This document shows, piece by piece, positions 34,488 through 46,694 of a DNA stretch of 64,000 nt. A model generated the notes under the pieces. The model ran no database searches, was not told the DNA's origin, and saw nothing but the letters and a program-made list of their open reading frames with translations. Every line of letters starts with the position of its first letter. Position 1 is the stretch's first letter. The stretch covers positions 54,436,905 to 54,500,904 of the forward strand of contig CM023540.1 in NCBI GenBank assembly GCA_013350335.1. Direction: 5' to 3'. The position numbers and the translations under genes were made by a program. The DNA comes from Chimonanthus salicifolius (Eukaryota > Streptophyta > Magnoliopsida > Laurales > Calycanthaceae).

Positions 34488-36231
34488 CTGTGTTATTTAA
34501 ACCATTAATCCTGCTTTGTGAACGGTTAGTTAGTAGATATGTGTGTGAGCTTTCCGAAAGCTCAAGTTTGACCCTATTTGAGCTCGTTGACTCTGGAAGT
34601 TGGAAGTTGGAAGAGCAAAATAGTCATTTACAATATATCATTTATTGAATTTGAAAAATAATGAATAGTAATCTTAAAACTATTTCAGTATGTAAAACCA
34701 CTCATCTGAGATTATTGAAACTCATAAACACGCATTGTCTTTGAGTATCAAACTCAATGGATTTTAAAGATTGTTCTGAAGATTTCCTAGATTTTTAATA
34801 TTTGACATCAAGAAAAGACGCCTTTTGCAAACCCTCCATTTTAAATACATCCGTGAAATCAAAAATTGCAAAAGTTTGTCATGCGTTTAATCTATATTTT
34901 ATCCGAACCTTTTGTGTTTTCATAATTTTATTTCGGAGTCTAAGACCCCTAATCTTGGACGTCAACTTCTCAAATGTGGACCATCGATTTCTTTAAAAAT
35001 GTTGTTTTGCTTTAGATCAATGAAGTTTTTATTTCAAACAAATCCTAAATTTTTATGAACCTAGGTATATCTCATGTTCTGAACACATTTGAGGTATTAG
35101 ATTGTACTAATATGGAGTTACTACTGAAAACATATGGTTTTTAATTAATAAATAAAAGAAATGAAGAGAAAAGATGGAGGAAGGAAGTGATGGGGAACGT
35201 CCACCTCACTCCTCCATCCAACTGATGGGGAGTGTTTAAAATGCCTATAAAAGGTGTTTGGTTGTTAAATTTTTAAAACCATCGTTCTTTGATTCCTTTC
35301 TTCTGACTTCTTCTCAGTTATTCTTTCTTATTTCTTCTGCTCTTCTTTTTCTTTCTGCTTCTGCAACTCACGCTTAGTAGTGAGATTTTGTGTTGATTTT
35401 TCGGAGAGTAGAAGATGTGTTTCTCCTCCATTTATTCTCTCAATTTTCTACCTTAGATCATGTGGAAACTTTCTCAAATTTTCACCAAAAAAAAATCGGA
35501 AGAAAGCCTGAGAAAAAAATTCAGAAGGAAAATGGAAAAAAAAATAAAAAGAGGAGTCGAATGGTCGAAGAATTCGTGACTTTTAGAAAAATTCTAGACT
35601 GTTTGAGAAATTCTTGACCGTTCAAGGAATTCTCGACTGCTCGAGCATGCTAATTTTTGGAAAAGTTGGGGGCATAAATGGAATTTTGAAAATTGTTTTT
35701 AAAATTTGGAAATTTGGATTTTTTGTGGAAAATTCATGTTTTTGACCGCTTGAGTGTTTCTTTTAAGAATTGTGTGTTTATTACTTTCTTCAATACATTG
35801 TTTTAATTTTCCGTTTTGGCCAAAATTCCATCTCTCTCAGGAAACTTGCAGCACTCTAGTTTCCATAGGTACTTTTGCATTTAGGTCCATTCTTGGATTC
35901 ATTTTCGAGTGATAAGCCCTAGAATCCTGAACACCAGTTAGGAATATCCTAGAGGCCTAGCACCTATTACTTATTGAACGTCTCCATCTGCAAACCTCTT
36001 GGTCCATACGCCATCTCAGTGAAGAGCAAATTTTAGTACCTAACATTCTGCTTGGAATTGGTCCAGGGCTACATATAGAATATCTCCCATTCCTACAAGT
36101 GTTTCATGCTTCACTTGGTCTACTGAGGGCTTAGCCTGTGCCGAAACCTGAGAACTGCACCAAAAGCTTGGCGGATGTTAGGGTGTTTACCTCTTTATGT
36201 CATTTATTGTTTTATGTCTTTCATTTGCCCT
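34488..36231. other. Sequence without recognised gene, left flank of the large chromovirus insertion
   Basis: No protein domain seen. A TATA-like CCTATAAAAGG at 35244-35254 followed by a T/C-rich leader (35280-35370) looks like a plus-strand promoter. Repeated TCGACTG/TGACCGTTC words at 35560-35650 and 35740 suggest an old LTR. It is continuous with 60118 onward once the insertion at 36237-60112 is removed. Confidence 0.5.
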
Positions 36232-36236
36232 CTCGG
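36232..36236. repeat. Target site duplication CTCGG (left)
   Basis: Matches CTCGG at 60113-60117 exactly. Confidence 0.9.
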
Positions 36237-36623
36237 TGTAATGGCCCGAAATTTTTAAATCAATAAATATGTGAATATTATTTATTTTAATGATAAAAAT
36301 TGGAAATTGGTGGAATAAATGGTAAATGGGCCAAAATTTGGACAAAGGCCCAAATATGGCCCAATAGACCATGGATTGCATTTTAAAGTCATTTAAGTGG
36401 TCAATGATGGCCAATTGGGCCATGGGTGGAGAAATTGAGTCAAATACCCATTTGGGACCCAATGGGTCAAGATGGTTAAGCTCTAAGGTAAATGGGTAAG
36501 ATGGAAATGTAATTGGGCTATGGGCCCAAATGGTGATCCATTTAGAATGAATTCAATGGAATTTAAATCACCTAAGTTAAGTTAAAATTTAACCAAGGTG
36601 ATGTGGCCAAGTGCGACCCACCT

Positions 36624-36701
36624 CCACCTCATCAACTGAGGTGGCGTGTGGGCCAAGGTTTGGTGGGGCCAAATACCATGGTTGATTTGGTCAACCATGG
36701 T
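36624..36701. repeat. Two perfect inverted repeats in LTR
   Basis: CCACCTCA...TGAGGTGG at 36624-36644 and ACCATGGTTGA...TCAACCATGGT at 36675-36701. Counterparts occur in the 3' LTR (43677-43697, 43728-43754) and in the solo LTR near 25585-25610 and 25713-25735. Confidence 0.7.
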
Positions 36702-37337
36702 TGGAATAATGGAATTAGGTTAAGTACAATGAATTAACCTAAGGTGATTTAAATAAATAAATGGGAATTAAAGTAACCAAAATATCTAAATATTAAATGA
36801 TTAAAATTATCCAAATGAGTTGGTCAAAGTGGGGTCAAAAGGTGAAAACTAAATCACCTCATTCCAACTCAAAGTAAAACACGTTGGAACTTGGTGGTGG
36901 GTATCTAAACCACCACCATAAAGTAAGAAAATATCTCATAAGGTTGGTGGGCTAATTAATGTAAAGTGTAAAAAAATGGGGATAAGCCTTGATTTCTTTT
37001 CCCATCCTCTCTTCATTTTTACTCTCTCCATTTTTCATTCTCCATTGCCGTCCCATGCTCTAAGTGAAGGAGAGGAAGAGAGCTAAGGAGAAGAGAAGAG
37101 AAGGAGGGAAGAAAGAAGTGGAAATTTAAGAAGAATTACTCTAAGGTCAAGGTTACCACCTCCCCTCTCATCATCTTTCCCTCTCCCTCTCTCAATACAA
37201 ACCCTACCTTGGCCGACCCTAAGGTTGGGGGTTGCCACTATTGATCAAGCCTCTTGACCTATCAAAGATCAAGAGGAAAGAGAGAGGAGGCTAAGGAAAC
37301 CGACGGGAGTGGCGGAAGTTGGAGGAGACGACGGATT

Positions 37338-37343
37338 GTGAGT
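37338..37343 (+). promoter_or_regulatory. Putative 5' splice site in LTR leader
   Basis: GTGAGT directly follows a GA-rich tract (37255-37335). The 3' LTR copy is at 44391-44396. Paired with an acceptor AG at 40197-40198, it would define a 2861-nt intron. Confidence 0.45.
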
Positions 37344-37594
37344 ATTTCTTAAACAAGAAATTTTGGGTTTTGAGGGTTTAAGAATTGGAATTTATTTTTG
37401 TGCAATTAATGGTGGTTAGATAATACTATGCCATGGATTTTAAATCCATCAAATGGAAGGGTGGAAGATGGAGAAAACCCTAAATGGGCAAATTAGGGTT
37501 AGGGAAAAGAAATAAATAAATGGATTATGTGCATTGGATAAATTATGAAATTAAGCATGGAATTGGATGATTGGAAGGAAATCATGGGCCATAG

Positions 37595-38229
37595 GGTTCG
37601 GCCATGTAGCATGGCCGAACCCCATGGTGGGTGATTAGCTAGTTGATGTAAATAATTATGGTTTTAAAGAATGGAAGACAAAGATGGTTTTTTAGCTAAT
37701 GAAATTTAGGGTTGTAAATGAATGCATGTGGGTAAGTTTTTAAAACGGTTTTATGATGAAAAATGCAAATGTATTTTATGGCATTGGAAGGTATACAAGA
37801 GAATGAATTATGAACCATGGGTTCGGCCATGGTGTATGGCCGAATCCTAGGTTGTTGTGTGAAGTTAATTAGGGTTTTAGTGTATGAAGCCATAGAAAAA
37901 AAAAAATGGGAAGATTGATGAAATTAATATTTTGGTGAACGTAGGTATTTTGGAGCAATGAATGGTGGATCATGAACCCTATGGTGATGTAATGGTGATC
38001 AAATGATGGGTTTAAAGGATGGAAAAGATGGATTAATGTGTTAATGAGTTAGGGTTTCAAATGAACAAAATGTAGTGATCCAAATGGGGCTAAGAGTAGT
38101 GGTTTAAAAGTGTGATTTAAACCACCTCGAGGAAGGATTTATTTTGGATCTAAATGGTGTAAATAGATCCAAGAAAAAATGGGGAAAGGACACCATGGGT
38201 TCGGCCATGGTGTATGGCCGAACCCATGG
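37595..38229. repeat. Three TTCGGCCAT...ATGGCCGAA palindromes (5' LTR)
   Basis: 37595-37621, 37820-37846 and 38193-38229. The last has 16-bp perfect arms around a 5-nt loop. The matching sites in the 3' LTR are 44648-44674, 44873-44899 and 45243-45279. Confidence 0.85.
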
Positions 38230-39646
38230 CCCAATTGTGATCCATTTTGGTGGGTTAAATTGGATGATGAATGGTGTGTGTGTGGCCTCCAAAGGAAATG
38301 AATGAGTAATGGACTCATTGAAGTTAAATACATGAGGTAAATCCCATGGGAAGAGTTGATGAATTAGGTAATTTGAACCCATGGCCATTGGTGAACCATT
38401 TAAAGGGTTAAGTATGGGGTTATGGATGGGTTTAAATGAATAATGGTGAAATTAATAAAAAGGCTAATTTTAATGATGTCATGACATGGTTCAATGGGTC
38501 ATTAATGGACCTAAGTTAGGGATCTAAGTCTATGATCAATTATGGATTAAATCATGCATGGATAAACGAGTGTTTAATCATGGAAAATGAGGTAGTGGCA
38601 AAACCGTAATTAGTGGCCAAATTCAAGAATTCCGATGGAAAATTGATCATGGACTTAGGGGATCTAATGTAATAACCTTATAAGTGATTAATAAGCCTAG
38701 GGTGGCTGAATTTTAAGACTTATGGGATTAAAAGGTTTAATAGATGACATGGGACCCATAAAACCTAAATAGTGACCGGTTTTCATATGGGCTTAGAAAT
38801 GGTTAAAACTTGAACTGATTTGGAAATTTAATAAGGTATTGGATATCGCGGGCAGTACGCGTGACGGTAGCCTGACTATCGGACGAAAACGAAATGAAGA
38901 CGCGAGTCGGTATTCTGTAGGATTCTAACCTTTTTGTAAGCCATGGATTGAGTGATGGTTTCCTCGAATTATTTTGGAAATTATATGGTATGTTTTAAGA
39001 TTGGTTTTGAATTATGTATTATGTAGGGGTGGGATTCATAACACAGACACCCATGGCATAGCATTCATTTTATGGTCTTCGTTATGTATTATCTATATGC
39101 TTTGTTATCACTAATCCATGTGTTAGCCCTACTCGAAGTCCTACTAGGCACGTGGTCTAACGCCCTACTTCTACCCTAGCTGATGACACAGGAGATGCCG
39201 GAAGCGAAGGACGAGACGGGAGCCAAGCTGAGGAGCTTGGGAAGGCATGCTAGATAGTTTACTGATGTTATTTTGGGAAAATGTAAATTGAGTAATTTAG
39301 TTTGTCGGAATGTAATAATTTAACTTGCAATGTTTTGATGTTATTTTGGACATTATCAGTTAAGGTATGTTGGAAATTAAATGAATGTATCTTCCCTGCT
39401 ATCTAAGAATTTGTAGGTTAGACTCTTTTATAATTTTCCGCAATTGGTTTAAGTGTTCCCCGATGCTTACTTCTACGTGTGAACCGTTCTCCGTGGACTT
39501 CATTCCACGCACACGTAGGGTTGGCCAGTTAAGGGTCGGGCTTTAGAAGCTCGGACTTAACTCGCGTCGTGACGTCCGCGCCCTTTGTCACTTTAAAAAA
39601 AAAAAATTAGACTCTGATTATGGTGAAAAGGGGCAAGTGTTACAGT

Positions 39647-39658
39647 TGGTATCAGAGC
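39647..39658 (+). promoter_or_regulatory. Primer binding site, initiator tRNA-Met
   Basis: TGGTATCAGAGC, perfect 12-base match, two bases after the LTR. Confidence 0.93.
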
Positions 39659-40179
39659 GAACTCGGAAGAATGAATCTCTCGAAGTAAGATTAAGACGGT
39701 TGCAGGTCTCACTGGCAGCTAAGAATCCCAACTGACCGACTCTTCGGAGTCCGCTGCACGGGGGCCGGGTTAATTTACTTCGATTGACTCAAACGGAAGC
39801 ATTCAATCTGAGACAACTTTTGACGGAAAGGACTGATAGCAAGGGAAGGACAATCATTATAAGTGATGGACTTATCAAACATAGTAAGATAGGGTTTATT
39901 TCCACAGAAATGAGAAAACATCTAGGTTTTTCCCCCAAAGTGATGAGACAGTACTAGATTTATCAGACATAGCAAAGTAGGATGTACTTCCCTGGTATTC
40001 CCAATTTGAACAACAGACAATAGGAAATTAGAGATTCCCCCCCCCAGAAACGAAGGAAAAATAAGTGTGCTTATTTGGCAACTTTCCCCAAACAAAATAC
40101 ATTGTGATATACATAAGAAATTCCCCAAAACCGAGATTGGGTTTATTGGAAATTGCAGTTGATGATTTTTGGGTTCTAA

Positions 40180-40545
40180 TTGTATTCTATGAATACAGGT
40201 ATGTCAAATGAAAGGGAGTGTACGGAATTATGGGATAAGGGAAACCCTAACTGTTTCATAGATTTGGTGTCTGCTTCTAGCATAGCAGTTAGCCTGGACT
40301 TTCAGGAGGGACCTCCCGAGGAAGATGAAGAGGATTTAGCATCTCTTTCTGAAGAGAATGTGGAAGACTTTCTGATGATAAGATAGTCGGTAGGGGAATT
40401 GGAACCCAGTTATATGTGCGAGTTGTGTAACCAGGTTGGGCACAACTGCACATATTGCCCCTACCCTCTTGAAGTGGTATACCCGATTTCTGGACTACAT
40501 GGACACAGGAAAGAGAGGACTAACTGTCCTTATATTGGAAGATAG
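40180..40545 (+). pseudogene. Short gag-position ORF with CCHC finger, interrupted by an in-frame TAG
   Basis: Open from 40180 to a TAG at 40384-40386 (68 codons), then in the same frame for 52 more codons to a TAG at 40543-40545. The first part is acidic (PPEEDEEDLASLSEE). The second part has a perfect nucleocapsid-type finger C-x2-C-x4-H-x4-C at 40417-40458 (CELCNQVGHNCTYC). It takes the place of gag but has no capsid domain. A splice-acceptor-like ...ATACAG ends 2 nt before an internal ATG at 40201, which is the likelier start if the leader is spliced. Either a remnant of gag with a point-mutation stop, or a product extended by stop readthrough. I do not recognise a family beyond the finger. 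Confidence 0.45.
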
Positions 40546-42600
40546 TTAATGATTTTGGGGTTTTAAATGAAGGAAATAAGTGTGATATTAAATTGCACAA
40601 GCATACTTGTATTGTGAGTGCATGTGAATATACATATGTTGAATTCTTATTGTTGAGTTTATGAGGTGATGAAATGTGGAAAGATTAATAGTTATGATCA
40701 TACTAATTAAGTGAGGAAAGAGTATGTAAAAAAAAAAAAAAGTACAATGATGAACTGCATGCATCAAATGAGGATAAGAGGCATGAACTTTTGATGTGGG
40801 GTATATGTTGCATATGCTTATGAGTGAGGTAAATGTGAATAAAAAGGGTGGGGAGTATTTGTTAATGTGATGTATGAGTATACTTGGGGGATGGTACAAT
40901 GGCTTTTAGAAATGGTTTTTATATTGGTGATAACCCATGGTTTGATAATTTGTCATGACCAAGTGAAGAGATTTATGTTGTGACATATAATGGGTGATGA
41001 TGTAAACGCTTTGTGAAGGGGTATAAGAGGTTCTCATGTGAACAAAGTGCCATTTGAGAGATGTTAGATAAACAATGTACTTGAAAGAGACCAGAATGCA
41101 TGGGTTAACTTGCCACATGAAACTCGTGAGAAGATGATATTATGAGGAGAATGTGAAGGGTCTAGCTTGCAAAGACTAATATATTGTATGAAAAAAAAAA
41201 AAAATTCTTGTATGTATAATGCAATTGCATTCTCCCAATGTTTTGTGGAGATTATGAACGAGTGATGATAGGCCTTGAAATGGGTTTATGGCCTTAAAAA
41301 AGCATGAATGAATGATGGACCAAGAACTTATGAAAATATTTTATTTAGTGATTGCATGAGGATTCCCTATGATGTTACTAAATTGTGAATTATCAATAGT
41401 TGCAATGAGTTTATATGATGTTACTTTGATAATTGGTGGTATGCAATGAATAGTCATTGAGGAACAAGGATGTGTTATAGACTATGTGTATGATGATGAG
41501 TTGATAAAGTACAGTGAGTTGTGAATATGTAGTATGCATGAAGAGGCCGTGATATGTTAATGCGTTTGGTTGGAAACCTAGGTGGGGCTGATGGATAATT
41601 CCAAAGTTTAGGAATTTATGGATGGTCATGGATGGTCTTTGAATGTATTGGGATGACTTGCTTTGGATGAGTAGGATTGTTATTTCAAAATCTCTAGGTG
41701 TATGTTGTAAATGGGGTAGGGTAACCTAATCATAATTAGGTTGAATCACTAGATCTTATTAATGTGTTATTTCTTATGTTACCTCAAGTTATTGTTTGAT
41801 GAGAATGGAGATAAAAGATCTTGTTACACATGAGTTATGTTATTCGATGATTGTGTGTAATTTCAATTCTACGTGGCTTGCTATTGAAGGCATATGAACC
41901 GTATGATGTGGTAACCATTGATAACGTAGGCATGTAGGATGGAATTTGGTGGTTGGTGAAATTTGTAATACTTGTGAATGTTTTAGTGGTGAATGGGTAC
42001 TATATGACATAACCTAAGTAAGCTTAGATGTATCACTATTGTTAGGAAGCTATGAATATGTGGAATAATCCAGAAGGGTAGGAAATTAGTATCTATATGA
42101 CTTGGATTGATGTTGGGTATTGGTATTGTAAGAGTTATGAACAAAAAGGGTTAGTCACATAGTGACTTATATACAAATAAATGTATGATTGCTTTTGAGA
42201 GATAGACCTAAGGGAAAGGTTAAGAGTCTAGTGAAACTTGAATGGGAAGCTATGGGCGACTGCCGAGTGAGACTGATCACCTGACTCTGTAGTTGGCCGA
42301 TTGAATTCCAGGAGGGTGAAGCTAGAAACCTAGTTAAAATGGGATCAACAATGGACTTGAGCATAGGCTCGTACTGGCAGGCTAACTCACTCAGAGAGTA
42401 GACGAAAGAACGTATTGAAGGAGTATGTATGGGAAATGTCTTGGTAACAAATAAAGTGAAATAGGATACATTAATTTACATAAGGTTGCAAATGGGTTTA
42501 TGAAGAAAAGAGGTAACATGAGACAGAATAAATTCTGCAAGAATGAAACTCATAGGTTGATATGAGTGATGTTGATGTAATTAAGAGGTACTTGACACGA
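40546..42600 (+). other. Unrecognised internal region of the non-autonomous element
   Basis: About 2 kb without recognisable domains, dense in ATG/GTGA and poly-A tracts (A13 near 40729-40742, A14 near 41191-41204). It replaces most of gag-pol of the autonomous relative and shows no similarity to it by eye; origin unknown. Confidence 0.55.
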
Positions 42601-42605
42601 TTGAA

Positions 42606-43227
42606 CAGGAACAACGAATGGGCCCAGAAATGGAGGAGATATGGACTAAGATGTCTACCGGTGAGGTAGTATCGGAATTTGAGTTACGACCGGAATTGGT
42701 TGCAGAGACCACAACACAGGTCAAATTGATACGGCAACATCTACTCACTGCACAGAACCGTCAGAAGAGTTATGCCGACAAGAGGAGAAGGTTCCTCGAA
42801 TTTGAGGTGGGAGACTTGGTGTTTTTGAAAGTCTCACCACGGAAGGGACACATGAGATTTGGAAAGAAGGGGAAACTATCACCTAGATTTGTGGGACCGT
42901 TTCCAATCTTGAAAAGGGTGGGGGGGGGTAGCGTATCAGTTGGCGCTCCCTCCACAGTTATCATCGTTACATGATGTATTCCATGTGTCCATGTTGAGGA
43001 AATACAACCCTGATCCTTTCCAGGTATTGAATGTTCAAGATATCAATGTACAAAGCGATGTGACATATGTGGAGAAGCCGATTAGAATAGTCGGGAGCGA
43101 GCAAAGGGTGTTGCGGAACCGTGCCATTCAGCTCGTCAAGGTGGTATGGGAACGACATGGCAATGAGGAAACCACCTGAGAACTGGAGTTAGAGATGAGT
43201 GCCGCTCATCCGGAACTCTTTGTATAA
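42606..43227 (+). pseudogene. Remnant of pol: integrase C-terminus and chromodomain-like tail
   Basis: 42606-42693 matches the segment around 54190-54278 of the nested autonomous element. It then jumps, at a GACC microhomology, to the equivalent of about 55066, so the integrase zinc finger and catalytic core (about 790 nt) are deleted. The part kept includes [16 protein letters not shown], the GPF segment and the final VVW...HPELFV tail. A G8 run at 42920-42927 shifts the frame and a TGA replaces the Trp codon of the tail (43177-43179 region). Confidence 0.85.
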
Positions 43228-46200
43228 GATGATTTGAACCCCTACTTCACTCGAATTTTCGGGACGAAAATTTTAAAAGAGAATTGTATTGTAATGGCCC
43301 GAAATTTTTAAATCAATAAATATGTGAATATTATTTATTTTAATGATGAAAATTGGAAATTGGTGGAATAAATGGTAAATGGGCCAAAATTTGGACAAAG
43401 GCCCAAATATGGCCCAATAGACCATGGATTGCATTTTAAAGTCATTTAAGTGGTCAATGATGGCCAATTGGGCCATGGGTGGAGAAATTGAGTCAAATAC
43501 CCATTTGGGACCCAATGGGTCAAGATGGTTAAGCTCTAAGGTAAATGGGTAAGATGGAAATGTAATTGGGCCATGGGCCCAAATGGTGATCCATTTAGAA
43601 TGAATTCAATGGAATTTAAATCACCTAAGTTAAGTTAAAATTTAACCAAGGTGATGTGGCCAAGTGGGACCCACCTCCACCTCATCAAGTGAGGTGGCGT
43701 GTGGGCCAAGGTTTGGTGGGGCCAAATACCATGGTTGATTTGGTCAACCATGGTTGGAATAATGGAATTAGGTTAAGTACAATGAATTAACCTAAGGTGA
43801 TTTAAATAAATAAATGGGAATTAAAGTAACCAAAATATCTAAATATTAAATGATTAAAATTATCCAAATGAGGTGGTCAAAGTGGGGTCAAAAGGTGAAA
43901 ACTAAATCACCTCATTCCAACTCAAAGTAAAACACGTTGGAACTTGGTGGTGGGTATCTAAACCACCACCATAAAGTAAGAAAATATCTCATAAGGTTGG
44001 TGGGCTAATTAATGTAAAGTGTAAAAAAATGGGGATAAGCCTTGATTTCTTTTCCCATCCTCTCTTCATTTTTACTCTCTCCATTTTTCATTGTCCATTG
44101 CCGTCCCATGCTCTAAGTGAAGGAGAGGAAGAGAGCTAAGGAGAAGAGAAGAGAAGGAGGGAAGAAAGAAGTGGAAATTTAAGAAGAATTACTCTAAGGT
44201 CAAGGTTACCACCTCCCCTCTCATCATCTTTCCCTCTCCCTCTCTCAATACAAACCCTACCCTGGCCGACCCTAAGGTTGGGGGTTGCCACCATTGATCA
44301 AGCCTCTTGACCTATCAAAGATCAAGAGGAAGGAGAGAGGAGGCTAAGGAAACCGACAGGAGTGGCGGAAGTCGGAGGAGACGACGGATTGTGAGTATTT
44401 CCTAAACAAGAAATTTTGGATTTTTAGGGTTTAAGAATTGGAATTTATTTTTATGAAATTAATGGTGGTTAGATAATTCTATGCCATGGATTTTAAATCC
44501 ATCAAATGGAAGGGTGGAAGATGTAGAAAACCCTAAATGGGTAAATTAGGATTAGGGAAAAGAAATAAATAAATGGATTATTTGCATTGGATAAATTATG
44601 AAATTAAGCATGGAATTGGATGATTGGAAGGAAATCATGGGCCATAGGGTTCGGCCATGTAGCATGGCCGAACCCCATGGTGGGTGATTAGCTAGTTGAT
44701 GTAAATAATTAGGGTTTTAAAGAATGGAAGACAATGAGGGTTTTTTAGCTAATGAAATTTAGGGTTGTAAATGAATGCATGTGGGTAAGTTTTTAAAACG
44801 GTTTTATGATGAAAAATGCAAATGGATTTTATGGCATTGGAAGGTATAAAAGAGAATGAATTATGAACCATGGGTTCGGCCATGGTGTATGGCCGAACCC
44901 TAGGTTGTTGTGTGAAGTTAATTAGGGTTTTAGGGTATGAAGCCATGGAAAAAAAAATGGGAACATTGATGAAATTAATATTTTGGTGAATGTAGGTATT
45001 TTGGAGCAATGAATGGTGGATCATGAACCCTATGGTGATGTAATGGTGATCAAATGATGGGTTTAAAGGATGGAAAAGATGGATTAATGTGTTAATGAGT
45101 TAAGGTTTCAAATGAACAAATGTAGTGATCCAAATGGGGCTAAGAGTAGTGGTTTAAAAGTGTGATCTAAACCACCTCAAGGAAGGATTTATTTTGGATC
45201 TAAATGGTGTAAATCGATCCAAGAAAAAATGGGGAAAGGACACCATGGGTTCGGCCATGGTGTATGATCGAACCCATGGCCCAATTGTGATCCATTTTAG
45301 TGGGTTAAATTGGATGATGAATGGTGTGTGTGTGGCCTCCAAAGGAAATGAATGAGTAATGGACTCATTGAAGTTAAATACATGAGGTAAATCCCATGGG
45401 AAGAGTTGATGAATTAGGTAATTTGAACCCATGGCCATTGGTGAACCATTTAAAGGGTTAAGTATGGGGTTATGGATGGGTTTAAATGAATAATGGTGAA
45501 ATTAATAAAAAGGCTAATTTTAATGATGTCATGACATGGTTCAATGGGTCATTAATGGACCTAAGTTAGGGATCTAAGTCTATGATCAATTATGGATTAA
45601 ATCATGCATGGATAAACGAGTGTTTAATCATGGAAAATGAGGTAGTGGCAAAACCGTAATTAGTGGCCAAATTCAAGAATTCCATGGAAAATTGATCATG
45701 GACTTAAGGGATCTAATGTAATAACCTTATAAGTGATTAATAAAGCCTAGGGTGGCCGAATTTTAAGAATTATGGGATTAAAAGGTTTAATAGATGACAT
45801 GGGACCCACAAAACCTAAATAGTGACCGGTTTTTCATATGGGCTTAGAAATGGTTAAAACTTGAACTGATTTGAAAATTTAATAAGGTATTGGATATCGC
45901 GGACAGTACGCGTGATGGTAGCCGGACTATCGGACGAAAACGAAACGAAGACGCGAGTCAGTATTCTGTAGGATTCTAACCTTTTTGTAAGCCATGGATT
46001 GAGTGATGGTTTCCTCGAATTATTTTGGAAATTATATGGTATGTTTTAAGATTGGTTTTGAATTATGTATTATGTAGGGGTTTTTACTTGATTCATTCCG
46101 GTAAGCATATGATTGGTTTAAAATGGGTTTTAATGCTATGATGTGATTATTGAGGCTTTACTTGATCTATTTTGGGTAATCAAGTTATATGTTTTATTGA

Positions 46201-46408
46201 TGGGATTTTCTTTAAATGTCATGGTTTGTTATTATATTCATTACATGGCATATGGCATCTACATCTCATGCATGGCATGGGAGGGACATGACAGGGGGAA
46301 GATGAAATGAAACCGGAGTCCATGCTCCATCGGGGCGACCGATAAACAGACATGGAGATATTTTGATGTGTTTGATGTATCAGGGATGTTGTATGTAATT
46401 ATGATACC

Positions 46409-46631
46409 TTGATGATGGTTCTTCCATCAATGGGGAGGATTTGTGGTTGTTTTATATCTGGACGAGGTTTTACCGTCCAAGGGGATGATTTGTGATTGTT
46501 TTATATCTGGACGAGGTGTTTCCGTCCAGGTGAATGATTTGTTATTGTTTTATATCTGGACGAGGTTTTGCTGTCCAGGGGGATGATTTGTGATTGTTTG
46601 TATCTTGACGAGGTTTTGCCATCAAGGGGGA
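46409..46631. repeat. Tandem stem-loop repeats, about 49 bp per unit
   Basis: Four units of ATGATTTGTG...ATCTGGACGAGG type plus a diverged leading one. Each has a short stem around a conserved GAGGTTTT-like loop: TTGATG/CATCAA (46409-46430), TGGAC/GTCCA (46459-46479), CTGGAC/GTCCAG (46507-46529 and 46556-46578), CTTGA/TCAAG (46604-46626). Bases change on both sides of the stem together. Confidence 0.8.
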
Positions 46632-46689
46632 TATGATAGCATGATGGTATGGATGATGGGTGGGATTCATAACACAGACACCCATGGCA

Positions 46690-46694
46690 TAGCA
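46690..46694. repeat. Target site duplication TAGCA (left)
   Basis: Matches TAGCA at 59526-59530. Confidence 0.9.

Larger units (their letters stand above)
36237..39644 (+). repeat. 5' LTR of non-autonomous gypsy element
   Basis: From TGTAATGGCCCG to ...GGGGCAAGTGTTACA, 3408 bp. It lacks the stem-loop repeat block found at 46079-46660 of the 3' copy: here GTAGGGG (near 39027) joins directly to TGGGATTCATAAC. Confidence 0.92.
43290..46694 (+). repeat. 3' LTR of non-autonomous gypsy element, first part
   Basis: Starts TGTAATGGCCCG and follows the 5' LTR closely to about 46078, then carries a block of about 580 bp absent from the 5' copy. It is interrupted at 46694 by the autonomous element and resumes at 59531. 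Confidence 0.9.

Noticed and set aside
46409..46631. CRISPR-like repeat array
   Set aside because: Units are adjacent with no unique spacers of constant length, and the context is a plant LTR.
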